Of a stretch of DNA of 64,000 bases, positions 41,080 to 52,477 are shown piece after piece. The stretch's first letter is position 1; the number at the start of each line of letters is the position of its first letter. The stretch is from Pseudomonas frederiksbergensis (GTDB lineage: Bacteria; Pseudomonadota; Gammaproteobacteria; Pseudomonadales; Pseudomonadaceae). The translations under genes and the position numbers were made by a program. Location of the stretch: assembly GCF_001874645.1 (NCBI RefSeq), contig NZ_CP017886.1:2480001-2544000 (forward strand), given 5' to 3'. The notes under the pieces were generated by a model. That model was given only the letters and a program-made list of their open reading frames with translations, had not been told where the DNA came from and did not search any database.

Positions 41080-41355
41080 TCAGACCAGCGCTTTATCGAG
41101 GGCTCTTTCGATTTCCGACTTGATAGTGCCACTCATGGCTGACATCAACAGACCGAGTTCGACATCGACCCTGATTGAGGTGTCGCCCACATACACCGCG
41201 CCTTTTACTCCAGAACGCTTGAGGTTCAGGGTGTCGCCCGACCATTGAGGTTCCAGGCCATATTGCGCAGCCAGTTTTTCTGCCAGTTTGTCAGCCTTCT
41301 CGCGGGCTGCTTCCTTACCCAGGCCATGGGCACGCTCAACACTAATATGGGCCAC
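41080..41355 (-). CDS. Small polyhydroxyalkanoic acid system protein
   Basis: A 91-residue protein ([20 protein letters not shown] start; later [17 protein letters not shown]) of the family found beside PHA genes and described as granule-associated (PHA_gran_rgn). Function is not established. It lies upstream of phaI on the same strand and divergent from ubiE, matching PA5062. Confidence 0.82.
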   Translation of the reverse strand: MAHISVERAHGLGKEAAREKADKLAEKLAAQYGLEPQWSGDTLNLKRSGVKGAVYVGDTSIRVDVELGLLMSAMSGTIKSEIERALDKALV

Positions 41356-41510
41356 TGAATGACTCCTGCTTTATCGGGACTTGCCTCAAACATTCTGACC
41401 CCTGCTGCGTCAAAACGTCCCGGCGGTTGCCTATCTTACCTTCAGCCTTGCCAAGACAAAGCATGCCTGCGGGATTAGAATGTCGCGCATTCTCTTCTGG
41501 TGACAGCGAT

Positions 41511-42281
41511 ATGACTGATCAGCGCAAAGGCAGCGATACCGAACCCACCACTCACTTCGGCTTCAAAAACGTTCCGGAAAGCCAGAAAGCGGAAAAAGTC
41601 GCTGAGGTTTTCCACTCGGTAGCCGCCAAGTACGACCTGATGAACGACCTCCTGTCGGGCGGTATGCACCGTCTGTGGAAGCGTTTCGCGATCGAACTGT
41701 CGGGCGTCCGCACCGGCAACCGCGTGCTGGACATCGCTGGCGGCACCGGCGACCTGACCAGAAAGTTCTCGCACCTTGTAGGCCCGACCGGTCAGGTCGT
41801 GCTCGCTGACATCAACGAATCCATGCTCAAGGTCGGTCGTGACCGCCTGCTGGATCTGGGGGTGGCCGGCAATGTCGAGTTCGTTCAGGCCGACGCTGAA
41901 AAGCTGCCGTTCCCCGACAACCACTTCGACTGCGTGACCATCGCGTTCGGCCTGCGCAACGTCACCCACAAGGAAGACGCCCTGCGCTCGATGCTGCGGG
42001 TGCTCAAGCCGGGCGGTCGTTTGCTGGTGCTGGAGTTCTCCAAGCCGACCAACGCGCTGATGTCCAAGGCCTACGACGCCTACTCGTTCGCCTTCATGCC
42101 GTTGATGGGCAAGCTGATCACCAATGACTCGGAAAGCTATCGCTACCTGGCCGAATCGATCCGCATGCACCCGAATCAGGAAACCCTGAAGTCGATGATG
42201 GTTGAAGCCGGCTTTGACCGCGTGACTTACCACAACATGACCGCAGGCATCGTCGCCCTGCACCGCGGCATCAAACCCTGA
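41511..42281 (+). CDS. ubiE: Ubiquinone/menaquinone C-methyltransferase
   Basis: A 256-residue SAM-dependent methyltransferase of ubiquinone synthesis. The SAM motif I is [12 protein letters not shown], with [19 protein letters not shown] near the start and [18 protein letters not shown] as motif III. The ATG at 41511 is the usual start; an in-frame ATG at 41427 adds 28 residues that look non-coding. It overlaps ubiJ by one base. Confidence 0.97.
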   Translation: MTDQRKGSDTEPTTHFGFKNVPESQKAEKVAEVFHSVAAKYDLMNDLLSGGMHRLWKRFAIELSGVRTGNRVLDIAGGTGDLTRKFSHLVGPTGQVVLADINESMLKVGRDRLLDLGVAGNVEFVQADAEKLPFPDNHFDCVTIAFGLRNVTHKEDALRSMLRVLKPGGRLLVLEFSKPTNALMSKAYDAYSFAFMPLMGKLITNDSESYRYLAESIRMHPNQETLKSMMVEAGFDRVTYHNMTAGIVALHRGIKP

Positions 42282-42904
42282 TGTTGCTCGCCGGCCTGCT
42301 CGCCAGTGTCGAACTCGGCCTCAACCGGGTATTGCGGCTCGACAGCACGGCGCTGCCGCGCCTGGCGCATTTGAACGGCAAGGTGATTGCCGTCGATTGC
42401 CGCAGCCCGGCGTTGCAAATGTTCATTGTGCCCAGCGACGAAGGCCTGATGCTGGCCGCGCACTGGGCCGCGGATGCCGACTGCACCTTGCGTGCACCGG
42501 CCGCAAGCCTGCTTGCGCTTGCCGTGAGCAAGGACAAGACATCGGTCCTGCATGGCCCTGAAGTCGAACTCGATGGCGACAGCGGCGTGCTGCTGGAGCT
42601 GGCGTCAATCCTTCAGCACCTGGAGCTGGACTGGGAATACGAACTCTCGCGCTGGCTCGGCCCGGTCGCCACGCAACTGCTTGGCGGTCACTTGCGCAGC
42701 CGCGCACGCTGGTATCAGCAAGGTTTCGCCAGCCTGAACCAGAATCTTGCCGAATACCTCGCCGAAGAATCGCGCGCCCTCGTCGGCCAACGCGAAGCCG
42801 AAGCGCGGTTTAGTGAACTGGACCAGATCAAGCTTGATCTGGAACGTCTTGAGGCGCGCTTCGAGCGTCTTTCCCGATCCCTTGATTCAAGCGATATCGC
42901 ATGA
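42281..42904 (+). CDS. ubiJ: Ubiquinone biosynthesis accessory factor UbiJ
   Basis: A 207-residue SCP2-domain protein. The N-terminal half ([19 protein letters not shown], then the SCP2 fold with lipid pocket) and a C-terminal coiled coil ([20 protein letters not shown]) match the family. With UbiK it helps the soluble Ubi complex handle hydrophobic intermediates. Start overlaps ubiE (TGATG) and end overlaps ubiB (ATGA). Confidence 0.93.
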   Translation: MLLAGLLASVELGLNRVLRLDSTALPRLAHLNGKVIAVDCRSPALQMFIVPSDEGLMLAAHWAADADCTLRAPAASLLALAVSKDKTSVLHGPEVELDGDSGVLLELASILQHLELDWEYELSRWLGPVATQLLGGHLRSRARWYQQGFASLNQNLAEYLAEESRALVGQREAEARFSELDQIKLDLERLEARFERLSRSLDSSDIA

Positions 42905-44505
42905 AGCTGCTTGCCGTCCGCCGTTTGTTGCGCATCCAGCGCGTCGTGATCCGCTACCGCCTCGATGACCTGCTGTTCGCCCTGCCACTGCCGTGGTTCC
43001 TGCTGGCGCTGCGTTATGCGCTGCCGTGGCGCTGGTTCCCGCGTAAAACCCTGGACCTGAGCCGGGGCGCGCGCTTGCGGCTGGCCTTGCAGGACCTGGG
43101 GCCGATTTTCATCAAGTTCGGGCAGATTCTTTCCACCCGTCGCGACCTGCTGCCCGAAGACATCGCCGATGAGCTGATGCTGCTGCAAGACCGTGTGCCG
43201 CCGTTTGACTCGCAAGTAGCGGTCAAGCTGATCGAAGAACAGCTGGGCAAGAAAATCAGTGATGTGTTCAGCCGATTCGACATCGAACCGCTGGCCTCGG
43301 CCTCGGTGGCGCAAGTCCATGCTGCGCAGTTGAAAAGCGGTGAGGAAGTGGTGGTCAAGGTCATACGCCCAGGCCTCAAACCCATCATCGCGCAAGACCT
43401 GGCCTGGCTGTTCATCCTCGCCCGCGCAGCAGAAAAACTCTCTGCCGACGCGCGCCTGCTGCACCCGATGGATGTGGTCAGCGACTACGAGAAAACCATC
43501 TACGATGAGCTTGATCTGCTGCGCGAAGCGGCTAACGCCAGCCAGTTGAAGCGCAACTTCGACGGTTCGCCGCTGCTCTACGTGCCACAGGTCTACTGGG
43601 ACTGGTGCCGGCCAAAAGTGTTGGTGATGGAGCGTATCTACGGGATTCAGGTCACTGACCTGGCGACCCTCGCCGACCAGCGCACCGACATGAAAATGCT
43701 CGCTGAACGTGGCGTGGAGATCTTCTTCACCCAAGTGTTCCGCGACAGTTTCTTCCACGCCGACATGCACCCCGGCAACATCTTCGTGAGCACTGTGCAA
43801 CCGTGGAGCCCGCAGTACATTGCGATCGACTGCGGGATCGTCGGCAGCCTGACGCCTGAAGACCAGGACTATCTGGCGCGTAACCTGTTCGCGTTCTTCA
43901 AGCGCGACTACCGCCGCGTTGCCCAATTGCACATCGACTCGGGCTGGGTGCCGGCGGAAACCAAACTCAACGAATTCGAAGCGGCAATCCGTACCGTCTG
44001 CGAGCCGATCTTCGAAAAACCGTTAAAAGATATTTCCTTTGGTCAGGTGCTGATGCGCCTGTTCCAGACGGCGCGACGCTTCAACATGGAAGTGCAGCCG
44101 CAGCTGGTATTGCTGCAGAAAACCCTGCTCAACATCGAAGGCCTGGGTCGTCAGCTGTACCCGGAACTGGACCTGTGGAACACCGCGCAACCGTTCCTCG
44201 AACGCTGGATGCGCGAGCGCGTCAGCCCGAAAACCTTGCTGGGCAATTTGCACAATCAGGTTGAGCAGTTGCCGCACCTGGCCAACATGACCCGTGACTT
44301 GCTCGAACGCATGTCACAGCCGCACGCCGTCAACCCGCCACCGGCCTGGCACCGTCGCTCGGACGACTGGTTCCTGCGCCTGCTCGGCACCGCGCATCTG
44401 GCAGGCGGCGCGATCCTGCTGGCCGGCGGCCCCCTGGACGGGCTCGGCCATTGGCCCGGCGCAATCATGGTGGCCGTGGGTTTGTATCTGATCGTTCGCC
44501 GATAG
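42901..44505 (+). CDS. ubiB: Ubiquinone biosynthesis kinase-like protein UbiB
   Basis: A 534-residue member of the ABC1/ADCK atypical kinase family at the inner membrane. The family's KxGQ motif is in [16 protein letters not shown]; the Ala-rich loop appears in [23 protein letters not shown] holds the catalytic site. Two C-terminal membrane helices (about 490-530) anchor it. It is needed for early steps of ubiquinone synthesis. Third gene of ubiE-J-B. Confidence 0.97.
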   Translation: MKLLAVRRLLRIQRVVIRYRLDDLLFALPLPWFLLALRYALPWRWFPRKTLDLSRGARLRLALQDLGPIFIKFGQILSTRRDLLPEDIADELMLLQDRVPPFDSQVAVKLIEEQLGKKISDVFSRFDIEPLASASVAQVHAAQLKSGEEVVVKVIRPGLKPIIAQDLAWLFILARAAEKLSADARLLHPMDVVSDYEKTIYDELDLLREAANASQLKRNFDGSPLLYVPQVYWDWCRPKVLVMERIYGIQVTDLATLADQRTDMKMLAERGVEIFFTQVFRDSFFHADMHPGNIFVSTVQPWSPQYIAIDCGIVGSLTPEDQDYLARNLFAFFKRDYRRVAQLHIDSGWVPAETKLNEFEAAIRTVCEPIFEKPLKDISFGQVLMRLFQTARRFNMEVQPQLVLLQKTLLNIEGLGRQLYPELDLWNTAQPFLERWMRERVSPKTLLGNLHNQVEQLPHLANMTRDLLERMSQPHAVNPPPAWHRRSDDWFLRLLGTAHLAGGAILLAGGPLDGLGHWPGAIMVAVGLYLIVRR

Positions 44506-44586
44506 CCAGCCGCGCTTCGCGCTGGCACACTGTTTGAACGCCAGGGCTCCACTATTGAAGTGTCGAGCCCGCTGTCGGAGTCGAAG

Positions 44587-44985
44587 ATGAAAGATTGGCT
44601 GGACGAGATCAAATGGGACAGCGACGGCCTGGTGCCGGCGATTGCCCAGGATCACAAGACCGGGCGCGTGCTGATGATGGCCTGGATGAACCGCGAAGCG
44701 CTGGAACTGACCGCCGCCGAAAATCGCGCCATTTACTGGTCACGTTCGCGCGGCAAGCTGTGGCGCAAGGGCGAAGAGTCCGGTCACGTGCAAACACTGC
44801 ACGAGATGCGCCTGGACTGTGACGCCGACGTGATCATTCTGATGATCGAGCAGATCGGCGACATCGCCTGTCATACCGGCCGCCAAAGCTGCTTCTACCG
44901 CGTCTATGAGAACGGCGACTGGAAAACCGTCGACCCGGTCTTGAAAGACCCGCACGCCATCTATTCGGACCACAAACATGACTGA
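44587..44985 (+). CDS. hisI: Phosphoribosyl-AMP cyclohydrolase
   Basis: A 132-residue zinc enzyme for step three of histidine synthesis. [12 protein letters not shown] and the zinc ligands in [11 protein letters not shown] and [12 protein letters not shown] are intact. It is not fused with hisE, as in pseudomonads. The ATG at 44587 gives the usual N-terminus ([11 protein letters not shown]) with GGAG upstream; an upstream GTG/TTG-type start adds nine residues. It overlaps hisE by eight bases. Confidence 0.96.
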   Translation: MKDWLDEIKWDSDGLVPAIAQDHKTGRVLMMAWMNREALELTAAENRAIYWSRSRGKLWRKGEESGHVQTLHEMRLDCDADVIILMIEQIGDIACHTGRQSCFYRVYENGDWKTVDPVLKDPHAIYSDHKHD

Positions 44986-45310
44986 CACCCTGACCCGTCT
45001 GGCCCAGGTACTCGAAGAGCGTAAAGGCGCTGCCGCCGACAGCTCCTATGTCGCCAGCCTTTACCACAAGGGCTTGAACAAGATTCTGGAAAAAGTCGGC
45101 GAAGAATCGGTCGAGACCATCATTGCCGCCAAAGACGCCGCCATCAGCGGAGATTGCAGTGATGTAATCTACGAAACCGCTGACCTGTGGTTCCATAGTA
45201 TGGTCATGCTCGCCCAGCTGGGGCAGCATCCGCAGGCCGTGCTCGATGAACTGGACCGCCGCTTCGGCCTGTCCGGTCACGTCGAGAAAGCCTCGCGCCC
45301 GTCCGCCTGA
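44978..45310 (+). CDS. hisE: Phosphoribosyl-ATP pyrophosphohydrolase
   Basis: A 110-residue enzyme for step two of histidine synthesis, removing pyrophosphate from PR-ATP. The MazG-like all-helical fold has [20 protein letters not shown] and the acidic [12 protein letters not shown] and [13 protein letters not shown] segments. Its start lies within the last codons of hisI, and tatA begins 25 bases after it. Confidence 0.96.
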   Translation: MTDTLTRLAQVLEERKGAAADSSYVASLYHKGLNKILEKVGEESVETIIAAKDAAISGDCSDVIYETADLWFHSMVMLAQLGQHPQAVLDELDRRFGLSGHVEKASRPSA

Positions 45311-45335
45311 ATAACGATTAGAAAGGAGCAGCAAC

Positions 45336-45617
45336 ATGGGCATTTTTGACTGGAAACACTGGATCGTCATCCTGATTGTCGTGGTACTGGTATTCGGCAC
45401 CAAGAAACTGAAAAACCTCGGCACTGACGTCGGTGAAACGATCAAGGGCTTTCGCAAAGCCATGAACGATGAAGAAAAACCTGCCGAGCCGACAGTTTCG
45501 CCGACCGCCGCGCAACCAGCGTCGCCGGTGCAGCCACAGGCCTCGACACTGAACGAGCCGCACACCATCGACGTGCAGGCCCATAAAGTCGAAGAGCCAA
45601 CCCGCAAAGACTCGTGA
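45336..45617 (+). CDS. tatA: Sec-independent translocase protein TatA
   Basis: A 93-residue membrane protein that forms the Tat pore for folded proteins with twin-arginine signals. One N-terminal helix (about 8-21, [16 protein letters not shown]) leads into the hinge [10 protein letters not shown] and an amphipathic helix; the C-terminal tail is Pro/Ala rich. AAGGAG upstream. First of tatABC. Confidence 0.97.
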   Translation: MGIFDWKHWIVILIVVVLVFGTKKLKNLGTDVGETIKGFRKAMNDEEKPAEPTVSPTAAQPASPVQPQASTLNEPHTIDVQAHKVEEPTRKDS

Positions 45618-45627
45618 GCGCAGACTA

Positions 45628-46062
45628 ATGTTCGGTATCAGCTTCTCTGAACTGCTGCTTGTCGGCCTCGTTGCCCTGCTGGTGCTGGGCCCCGAGCGTC
45701 TGCCGGGCGCTGCGCGCACCGCCGGCCTGTGGATCGGACGCCTGAAGCGCAGCTTTAACGCGATCAAACAGGAAGTTGAACGTGAAATCGGTGCCGACGA
45801 AATTCGGCGGCAACTGCACAACGAGCACATTCTGTCGTTGGAGCAAGAGGCCCGCAAAATCCTCAACCCGACCCAGCAGCCGACGCCAGTTGAGACGGTG
45901 GCCGAGCAGGCGGTTCAAGCGCCTGCGGCTGCTGCTGTCGCAACACCGGTTGAGCTGCCTCCAGCGGTCGTTTCCGCAGCTCCTGTAGAACCTGTTGCGC
46001 CTGCCGCCGTGCCAACTGCGCCGGCTCCCCACGACCCAACACTGCCACCGCGAGCCCCATGA
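45628..46062 (+). CDS. tatB: Sec-independent translocase protein TatB
   Basis: A 144-residue partner of TatC in signal recognition. The N-terminal helix ([21 protein letters not shown]) has the Glu and the GPERLP hinge that separate TatB from TatA. From about residue 85 the tail is an Ala/Pro/Val-rich disordered stretch. It overlaps tatC by four bases. Confidence 0.96.
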   Translation: MFGISFSELLLVGLVALLVLGPERLPGAARTAGLWIGRLKRSFNAIKQEVEREIGADEIRRQLHNEHILSLEQEARKILNPTQQPTPVETVAEQAVQAPAAAAVATPVELPPAVVSAAPVEPVAPAAVPTAPAPHDPTLPPRAP

Positions 46063-46853
46063 GCGATATTCCAGAGAACGACCAGCACATGCCGCTGGTT
46101 TCGCACCTCACCGAGTTGCGCACCCGCCTGCTGCGCTGTGTCGCGGCGATCTTCCTGATCTTCGCCGGGCTGTTTGCCTTCACCCAGCAGATCTACACCT
46201 TCGTCTCGATACCGCTGCGCCAGTACTTGCCGGCGGGCGCGACGATGATCGCCACCGACGTGTCCTCGCCATTCCTGACGCCGCTGAAGCTGACCATGAT
46301 GGTCTCGCTGTTCCTGGCCATCCCGGTGATCCTGCATCAGATCTGGGGCTTCATCGCACCGGGCCTGTACAAGCACGAAAAACGCATCGCGGTGCCGCTG
46401 TTAGTCTCGAGCATCCTGTTGTTCTATACCGGCATGGCGTTCGCCTACTTTCTGGTGTTCCCACTGATCTTCAAGTTCTTCGCCTCCGCCACTCCGGCAG
46501 GCGTGGAAATGATGACCGACATCACCAGTTACCTGGATTTCGTCATGACGCTGTTCTTCGCCTTCGGCGTGGCGTTCGAGATCCCGGTGGCCGTGGTGCT
46601 GCTGGTGTGGATCGGCGTGGTCGACGTCAAATACCTGAAGAAGATCCGCCCGTACGTGGTCATTGGCTGCTTCGTGGTCGGCATGATTCTGACCCCGCCG
46701 GACATTTTCTCGCAGACCCTGCTGGCCGTGCCGATGTGGCTGTTGTTCGAGATCGGCATCCTGTTTGGCAGCCTGGTCAGCAAACGCGAAAAACCGGCGG
46801 ATGACCAGCCGGCTGATGATCACAACGACCAGCCGCCAGCGACTCAGCCGTGA
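46059..46853 (+). CDS. tatC: Sec-independent translocase protein TatC
   Basis: A 264-residue inner-membrane protein with six helices that binds twin-arginine signals. [12 protein letters not shown] at the N-terminus and the conserved [11 protein letters not shown] segment are present. The C-terminus is hydrophilic. It overlaps tatB upstream and rsmE downstream by four bases. Confidence 0.97.
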   Translation: MSDIPENDQHMPLVSHLTELRTRLLRCVAAIFLIFAGLFAFTQQIYTFVSIPLRQYLPAGATMIATDVSSPFLTPLKLTMMVSLFLAIPVILHQIWGFIAPGLYKHEKRIAVPLLVSSILLFYTGMAFAYFLVFPLIFKFFASATPAGVEMMTDITSYLDFVMTLFFAFGVAFEIPVAVVLLVWIGVVDVKYLKKIRPYVVIGCFVVGMILTPPDIFSQTLLAVPMWLLFEIGILFGSLVSKREKPADDQPADDHNDQPPATQP

Positions 46854-47557
46854 ACCTGCTGCTCCTCGAAGAGGCCGATTTCATTGCGGCCGACCGGGTG
46901 ATCCTGCGTGATCGCCGGCTGACCCATATGCAGGAAGTCCATCGCGCCGCGGTCGGTGACAGCCTGCGGGTCGGGCGGATCGGCGGCTTGATGGGCTCGG
47001 CCGAGTTGCTGCGCCTGGACGCCGACGAAGCCGAATTGCGCGTCACCCTCGACCAACCGCCACCGGCCAAGCTGCCGCTGACCCTGCTGCTGGCCCTGCC
47101 ACGGCCGAAGATGCTGCGCAGAGTGTTCCAGACGGTGGCCGCCATGGGTGTGCCGCGAATCGTGCTGGTGAACAGCTATCGGGTCGAGAAGAGCTTCTGG
47201 CAGACGCCGTTCCTCGAACCCGCGGCCATTCGCGAGCAACTGATCCTCGGTCTCGAACAGGCTCGCGACAGCGTGCTGCCCGAGATCGTCATCGAGAAGC
47301 GCTTCAAGCCCTTCGTCGAAGACCGCCTCCCGGCCATCGCCGACGGCACTCTCGGGCTGATCGGCCACCCCGGCCATTACCCGCCCTGCCCCCGCGGGCT
47401 CGACGAACCGGTGACCTTGGCCATCGGCCCGGAAGGCGGCTGGATCCCCTACGAAATCGACCTGCTGACCAAGGCCGGTCTGCAACCGGTACAGCTCGGC
47501 GACCGCATCCTGCGGGTCGAAACCGCCGTCACCGCCCTGCTTTCCCGGCTGTTCTGA
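46850..47557 (+). CDS. rsmE: 16S rRNA (uracil1498-N3)-methyltransferase
   Basis: A 235-residue SPOUT-class methyltransferase that modifies U1498 of 16S rRNA. It has an N-terminal PUA-like domain ([16 protein letters not shown]) and a knotted C-terminal domain with [14 protein letters not shown] and [12 protein letters not shown], which bind SAM. The start is GTG in an overlap with the tatC stop, so it is co-expressed with the tat genes. No terminator is seen between it and the chemoreceptor gene 77 bases on. Confidence 0.95.
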   Translation: MNLLLLEEADFIAADRVILRDRRLTHMQEVHRAAVGDSLRVGRIGGLMGSAELLRLDADEAELRVTLDQPPPAKLPLTLLLALPRPKMLRRVFQTVAAMGVPRIVLVNSYRVEKSFWQTPFLEPAAIREQLILGLEQARDSVLPEIVIEKRFKPFVEDRLPAIADGTLGLIGHPGHYPPCPRGLDEPVTLAIGPEGGWIPYEIDLLTKAGLQPVQLGDRILRVETAVTALLSRLF

Positions 47558-47634
47558 CACCCCTACAGAAAACTGCTCACCCGCCGATATTCTCTCTAGA
47601 AATCCAATTAAAGTGGTCAGAGGGAGTCCGCAGC

Positions 47635-49551
47635 ATGTACCGATGGTTAGCCGAACACCTTGGAAATGTGAGCGTCAATCGCAAGCTTGGTATTGGCTTC
47701 GGCCTGGTGTTGCTCCTGACCCTGTTGATCACCGTGGACGGTTGGACGGGCATGAGCAGCATCATCAGTCGCGGTGACAAGCTCGGTTATATTTCCAGCC
47801 TCAACGAGCTGACCAAAGACCTGCGCATTGCTCGTCTGGACTATGAAATGCGCCGCGGCGAACAAGGCCCGGCGACGGTCAGCGACTTGTTGGGCAAGCT
47901 CGACGAGGGCCTGCAAGGCGCCCTCAAGATAATCGTGCAACCGGCTAATGTGGCGATGCTCAATCAGCAGGTTGAAGCCGTCAGCGAGTACAAGCACGCC
48001 TTTGCCGACATGACCCAGGCCACCACCAACCGCGAAGCCGCCCGCGCCAAACTCGGAGCCACCGCCGACAACGCCGCAGCCCGTGTGGCGGAGGTCGAAA
48101 AGTCCCTGCTGCAAGGCGACAACATTGCCCAGTTCAACAGCGTCATCGAGCTGAGCAAGTTGATCCAGCAAGCACGCTTCCAGGTGCGCGGCTACACCTA
48201 CAGTGGCAAGGCTGAAGCTGAACAACCGGCACTGGATGCCATCGACAACGCCCTGAAGTACCTCAAGACCCTGCTGGAAAAACTACCGGAACAGCACACT
48301 GCCAACCTGCAACAAGCCACCGACTCACTGATCGGTTACCGCGCGGCCGTCAGCCAATACCGCGACTCCCAAGTGGCCAGCGCCACCGCCCTCAAAGACA
48401 TGGCCCAGCAAGGCGACCTGCTGTTCGACCTGAGCAAGAAACTCACCGCCGCGCAAACTGCTACGCGTGACACCGAAGCCGCCCAGGCCAAAAACACCCT
48501 GCTGCTGGTGACCGCGCTGGCGCTGGCATTCGGTCTGCTCGCTGCCTGGACCATCACCCGACAGATCGTCATTCCGCTGAACCTGACCCTCAAAGTCGCC
48601 GAGCGCGTAGCCGCCGGCGACCTGACTCACAATCTCATCTCCCAGCGTCGCGACGAGCTCGGCCAGCTGCAACGCGCCATGCAAAGCATGACCGTCGGCC
48701 TGCGCGAACTGATCGGCGGTATCAGCGAAGGCGTGACACAGATCGCCAGCGCCGCCGAAGAACTCTCTGCCGTGACCGAGCAAACCAGCGCCGGGGTCAA
48801 CAGCCAGAAGGTTGAAACCGACCAGGTGGCCACCGCCATGAACGAAATGGCCGCCACCGTGCAAGAAGTCGCACGCAACGCCGAGGAAGCATCGGAAGCC
48901 GCCGTCGCCGCCGACCAGCAGGCCCGCGAAGGCGACAAGGTGGTCGGCGAAGCCATCGCTCAGATCGAACGTCTGGCGACCGAAGTGGGCAATTCCACTG
49001 AAGCCATGGGCCATCTCAAGCGCGAGAGCGACAAGATCGGCAGCGTGCTGGATGTGATCAAGTCCGTGGCCCAACAAACCAACCTGCTGGCCCTCAACGC
49101 CGCCATCGAGGCTGCACGGGCCGGTGAAGCCGGACGTGGTTTTGCCGTGGTTGCCGACGAAGTGCGCAGCCTGGCGCAACGCACCCAGAAGTCCACCGAA
49201 GAGATCGAAGAGCTGATTGTCGGCCTGCAAAGCGGTACTCAGCAGGTCGCCACCATCATGGACAACAGCCGCAGCCTGACGATGAGCAGCGTTGAACTGA
49301 CCCGCCGCGCCGGTGGCTCCCTCTCAAACATCACCCAGACCGTCTCGGCGATTCAGGCGATGAACCAGCAGATCGCCGCCGCCGCCGAACAGCAAAGCGC
49401 GGTGGCCGAAGAGATCAACCGCAGCGTGCTGAACGTGCGCGACGTTTCCGATCAGACCTCGGCAGCCAGCGAAGAGACCGCGGCCTCCAGCGCCGAGCTG
49501 GCGCGGTTGGGCACCCATCTGCAGACGCTGGTGGGCAAGTTCAAGGTTTGA
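47635..49551 (+). CDS. Methyl-accepting chemotaxis protein, HBM-type
   Basis: A 638-residue chemoreceptor. Membrane helices at about 17-38 and 286-308 bracket a large helical periplasmic sensor of some 245 residues, the length and style of the helical bimodular (HBM) domain. A HAMP domain and the cytoplasmic signalling hairpin follow, with the strictly conserved [20 protein letters not shown] tip and [17 protein letters not shown] receptors of pseudomonads sense organic acids; the gene occupies the place of PA5072 (McpK, 2-oxoglutarate), but the ligand here is inferred at best. GGAG lies upstream of the start. Confidence 0.92.
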   Translation: MYRWLAEHLGNVSVNRKLGIGFGLVLLLTLLITVDGWTGMSSIISRGDKLGYISSLNELTKDLRIARLDYEMRRGEQGPATVSDLLGKLDEGLQGALKIIVQPANVAMLNQQVEAVSEYKHAFADMTQATTNREAARAKLGATADNAAARVAEVEKSLLQGDNIAQFNSVIELSKLIQQARFQVRGYTYSGKAEAEQPALDAIDNALKYLKTLLEKLPEQHTANLQQATDSLIGYRAAVSQYRDSQVASATALKDMAQQGDLLFDLSKKLTAAQTATRDTEAAQAKNTLLLVTALALAFGLLAAWTITRQIVIPLNLTLKVAERVAAGDLTHNLISQRRDELGQLQRAMQSMTVGLRELIGGISEGVTQIASAAEELSAVTEQTSAGVNSQKVETDQVATAMNEMAATVQEVARNAEEASEAAVAADQQAREGDKVVGEAIAQIERLATEVGNSTEAMGHLKRESDKIGSVLDVIKSVAQQTNLLALNAAIEAARAGEAGRGFAVVADEVRSLAQRTQKSTEEIEELIVGLQSGTQQVATIMDNSRSLTMSSVELTRRAGGSLSNITQTVSAIQAMNQQIAAAAEQQSAVAEEINRSVLNVRDVSDQTSAASEETAASSAELARLGTHLQTLVGKFKV

Positions 49552-49563
49552 TGTCATACCGCC

Positions 49564-49641
49564 AAAAAGATCGCAGCCTGCGGCAGCTCCTACGGATTGA
49601 GGTGATCCCTGTAGGAGCTGCCGCAGGCTGCGATCTTTTTT
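49564..49641. repeat. REPIN between convergent chemoreceptor and ABC genes
   Basis: Two full units face each other across about 17 bases. It fills the 88-base convergent gap and no separate terminator is visible, so it may itself end both transcripts; its outer flanks are A and T rich. Confidence 0.9.
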
Positions 49642-50374
49642 ATAAAACCTGCCGCAAAAACGCCTGTGCCCGAGGATCCTTCGGCGCATCGAAGAACTCG
49701 GCCGGCGAGGCATCTTCCAGCAATTTACCGTGATCGAAGAACAGCACCCGATCTGCGACTTCCCGCGCAAAGCCCATTTCATGGGTCACGCAGACCATGG
49801 TCATGCCTTCCACGGCCAGGGTTTTCATCACGTCCAGCACTTCGCCGACCATTTCCGGGTCCAGCGCCGACGTCGGCTCATCGAACAACATGACCTTCGG
49901 CTCCATGGCCAGCGCCCGGGCAATCGCTACGCGCTGTTGCTGACCGCCAGAGAGGCGCGACGGAAACTCGTGAGCCTTCTGCGCGATGCCGACCTTTTCC
50001 AGCAAGGCCATGGCCTTGGCCTCACGTTCTTTCTTACCGCGCTTGCGCACGACTTTCTGTGCGAGGCAGAGATTCTCCAGCACCGTCATGTGCGGGAACA
50101 GGTTGAAGTGCTGGAACACCATCCCGACTTCACGGCGGTAAGCGTTGACGTCGGTTTTCGGGTCCGCCAGTTGCAGGCCGTCGATGCTTACCGAGCCTGA
50201 GTCAAACGCTTCCAGGCCATTCAGACAGCGCAGAAAGGTCGACTTGCCGGAGCCCGACGGGCCGATCACCACCAGCACTTCGCCCTTGGCCACTTGGGTG
50301 GTGACGTTATCGACCGCACGGACCACTTGGCCGCGTGTGTCGAAGACTTTTACCAGATCGCGGACTTCAATCAC
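49640..50374 (-). CDS. Amino-acid ABC transporter, ATP-binding protein
   Basis: A 244-residue ATPase of the polar amino-acid importer group. Walker A is [18 protein letters not shown], the Q loop [12 protein letters not shown], the signature [15 protein letters not shown], Walker [15 protein letters not shown] and the switch His in THEMGFA. The GTG at 50374 ([11 protein letters not shown]) with GGAGG about ten bases upstream is preferred; the TTG at 50395 would extend the overlap with the permease. The last gene of the three-gene transporter. Confidence 0.93.
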   Translation of the reverse strand: MIEVRDLVKVFDTRGQVVRAVDNVTTQVAKGEVLVVIGPSGSGKSTFLRCLNGLEAFDSGSVSIDGLQLADPKTDVNAYRREVGMVFQHFNLFPHMTVLENLCLAQKVVRKRGKKEREAKAMALLEKVGIAQKAHEFPSRLSGGQQQRVAIARALAMEPKVMLFDEPTSALDPEMVGEVLDVMKTLAVEGMTMVCVTHEMGFAREVADRVLFFDHGKLLEDASPAEFFDAPKDPRAQAFLRQVL

Positions 50375-51326
50375 TTTGCGCGAGCCTCCGCTCAAGCCGG
50401 CTGGCGATTTTCGACAGCGGCAGGTTGATCAACAGGTACAGACCCGCCACGCAGAACAGGATTTCGAACGGCGAAAACGAGGTGGTGATGACTTCACGGC
50501 CGCTTTTGAGCAGCTCGGTGATGGCGATTACCGACACCAGCGAGGTGTCCTTGACCAGACTGATGAACTGCCCGGCCAACGGCGGCAGCACGCGCTTGAA
50601 CGCTTGCGGCAACACCACGTGGCGCATCGACTGACCTGCACTCAAACCCAGCGACCGCGCGGCTTCGTTCTGCCCACGGGCAATCGATTGCACACCCGAA
50701 CGAATGATCTCTGCCACGTAGGCGCCAGTGAACAGCGACAGTGCGGCGATCCCGGCGAACTCGCGGGACAGGTTGAGCACCGTGCCGATGAAAAAATAGA
50801 AGATGAAAATCTGCACCAGCAACGGCGTACCGCGCACCAGTTCGATGTAGACGGTCGACAGGTCGCGCAGGGTCGGGTTGTTCGACAGTCGGCAGAGACC
50901 GGTTGCCAGACCGATCAGCAGCCCGAGCACACCCGACACCAGCGACAGCCACAAGGTTGTCCACAGGCCCCACAACAGCGGTCCTGCCGCCCAATGCCGG
51001 GTCACGCCAACCACATCGCCTTCCGCCACATCGTCACCACGGGCGACTTGCAGGCTGCTGTCATCAACGGTCAGGTGCTGCTCGACCCCGGCGTCGTTAC
51101 GCAGGGTCACTTCAGCCTTGTCGCCTTTGCGCACCAGTTCGCTGACGGTGGAAATGTCGGCGGCACGCTGGGTTTCTTCGGCGTGATAGGCGAAGTACTG
51201 CGGCACGCGGTTCCAGCGCCATTCGTAAGACATCAGCGAGGTGGCGTAGTACAACGCGCCAGCCATGCCGATCAGCACCAGCACGGTCAACACGTGCCAG
51301 GGCCATTGGGCTTTTTTCTGTTTCAT
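50367..51326 (-). CDS. Amino-acid ABC transporter permease with large periplasmic insert
   Basis: A 319-residue HisM/GlnP-type permease. Helix 1 (about 10-30) is followed by a soluble stretch of some 85 residues rich in charged and polar residues ([19 protein letters not shown]), then the usual permease core with [16 protein letters not shown] and the EAA loop [21 protein letters not shown]. The core suffices for transport; the insert is not in the short family members. It overlaps the ATPase by eight bases. Substrate is probably a polar amino acid. Confidence 0.92.
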   Translation of the reverse strand: MKQKKAQWPWHVLTVLVLIGMAGALYYATSLMSYEWRWNRVPQYFAYHAEETQRAADISTVSELVRKGDKAEVTLRNDAGVEQHLTVDDSSLQVARGDDVAEGDVVGVTRHWAAGPLLWGLWTTLWLSLVSGVLGLLIGLATGLCRLSNNPTLRDLSTVYIELVRGTPLLVQIFIFYFFIGTVLNLSREFAGIAALSLFTGAYVAEIIRSGVQSIARGQNEAARSLGLSAGQSMRHVVLPQAFKRVLPPLAGQFISLVKDTSLVSVIAITELLKSGREVITTSFSPFEILFCVAGLYLLINLPLSKIASRLERRLAQSD

Positions 51327-51344
51327 TGCGAAATTCTCTGTCGC

Positions 51345-51371
51345 TCGTTCCCACGCTCTGCGTGGGAACGA
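51345..51371. repeat. Short palindromic repeat, third family
   Basis: TCGTTCCCACG and CGTGGGAACGA flank a five-base centre. The same palindrome, slightly longer, occurs at 62322-62352. Here it lies between the binding-protein and permease genes of the ABC operon and could lower expression of the downstream genes. Confidence 0.85.
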
Positions 51372-51385
51372 TCAGGTCTGGGGTG

Positions 51386-52183
51386 TTACTCCATATCCTT
51401 GAGCCAGGCGGAGTCTTTGAACCACTTGTCATGGATGCGATCGTAGGTGCCGTCTTCGTGGATCTGGTGCAGGAAGTTGTTGATGAAGTTGATGCTGTCG
51501 TAGTCACCCTTCTTCAGACCAAAGGCCAGCGGTTCGTAGGTGAACGGCTTGTCGAGGAACACCAGTTTGCCGTTGCCGACCTTGTTCACTGCCACGACGT
51601 TGTAAGGCGCGTCGTAGATGAAGGCGTCAGCCTTGCCGTTGACCACATCGAGCACGGCTTCCTGCTCGTTGTCGTAGCCGTGGTACTTGGCTTTGGAGAT
51701 CAGCTTCTTCGCGACCATTTCGCCGGTGGTGCCAAGCTTGGAGGTGATGCGGTAGTCGGCGGTGTTCAGGTCTTTATAGGACGTGATGGTGCCTTCCAGG
51801 TCCTTGCGGATCAGCAATGTCTGGCCGACCACGATGAACGGTTCGCTGAAATTCAGGCGCAGGTTGCGTTCCTGGGTCAGGGTCATGCCGCTGCCGATCA
51901 TGTCGAACTTGTCGGTCATCAGGGCCGGGATGATCCCGTCGTAGCCGGTGGACACCATCTCCAGCTTGACACCCATGGCCTTGGCCATGGCTTTGAGGAT
52001 GTCGACTTCGAAGCCAATGATCTCGCCGCGCTTGTTGGTCATTTCGAACGGCATGTAAGTCGGGTCCATGCCGACTTTCAGCGTGCCACGCTTGACTGCG
52101 TCGTCGATGGCACCGGCATGCGCCGCGTTGACGGCAACCAGTGCCGTGACGCCGAGTAGCAGCATCGAGAGATACTTGTTCAT
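51386..52183 (-). CDS. Amino-acid ABC transporter substrate-binding protein
   Basis: A 265-residue periplasmic binding protein of the PBP2 cluster 3 family. A signal peptide ends after AAHA near residue 22. The ligand pocket segments KVGMDPTYMPFEM, FDMIGSGMTLTQERN and ITSKLGTTGEM are present. The second ATG of the ATGATG pair (52183) has the better distance from GGGGAG. The upstream extension in this frame looks non-coding. The first gene of the importer operon; the ligand (Gln, Glu or similar) is not determined. Confidence 0.94.
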   Translation of the reverse strand: MNKYLSMLLLGVTALVAVNAAHAGAIDDAVKRGTLKVGMDPTYMPFEMTNKRGEIIGFEVDILKAMAKAMGVKLEMVSTGYDGIIPALMTDKFDMIGSGMTLTQERNLRLNFSEPFIVVGQTLLIRKDLEGTITSYKDLNTADYRITSKLGTTGEMVAKKLISKAKYHGYDNEQEAVLDVVNGKADAFIYDAPYNVVAVNKVGNGKLVFLDKPFTYEPLAFGLKKGDYDSINFINNFLHQIHEDGTYDRIHDKWFKDSAWLKDME

Positions 52184-52363
52184 CATCAACTCCCCTAACC
52201 CATTGTGTTGTGAGGCGCGCAAAAAGCCGATTTTCTTTTCAAAACCGACAGTTACGGACAGAAAGTTGTCCGGGCACACCAAAGAGGGTGGCGATGCTAA
52301 CTCACTCGTCCATTTGCACAAGGGGGTGGGTGGGAAATGTTGTTTCGGGGAGGACGGAAAAAC

Positions 52364-52440
52364 AAAAAGATCGCAGCCTGCGGCAGCTCCTACGGATTAA
52401 CACAATCTCTGTAGGAGCTGCCGCAGGCTGCGATCTTTTT
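52364..52440. repeat. REPIN between mdoH and the ABC operon
   Basis: Two units face each other across about 19 bases, with A and T runs on the outer flanks. Located beyond the mdoH 3' end. Confidence 0.9.
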
Positions 52441-52446
52441 GTAGGC

Positions 52447-52475
52447 GCCCCGCTTCTGAACGAAGCGGGGCTTTT
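52447..52475. terminator. Hairpin after mdoH
   Basis: GCCCCGCTTC and GAAGCGGGGC pair around a short loop and are followed by TTTT on the plus strand only. On the mdoH (minus) strand no T run follows, so efficiency there is uncertain. Confidence 0.55.
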
Positions 52476-52477
52476 CA

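Noticed and set aside
52184..52321. N-terminal extension of the amino-acid binding protein to 52321
   Set aside because: It would place the clear signal peptide internally; GGGGAG just before the ATG pair marks the true start.
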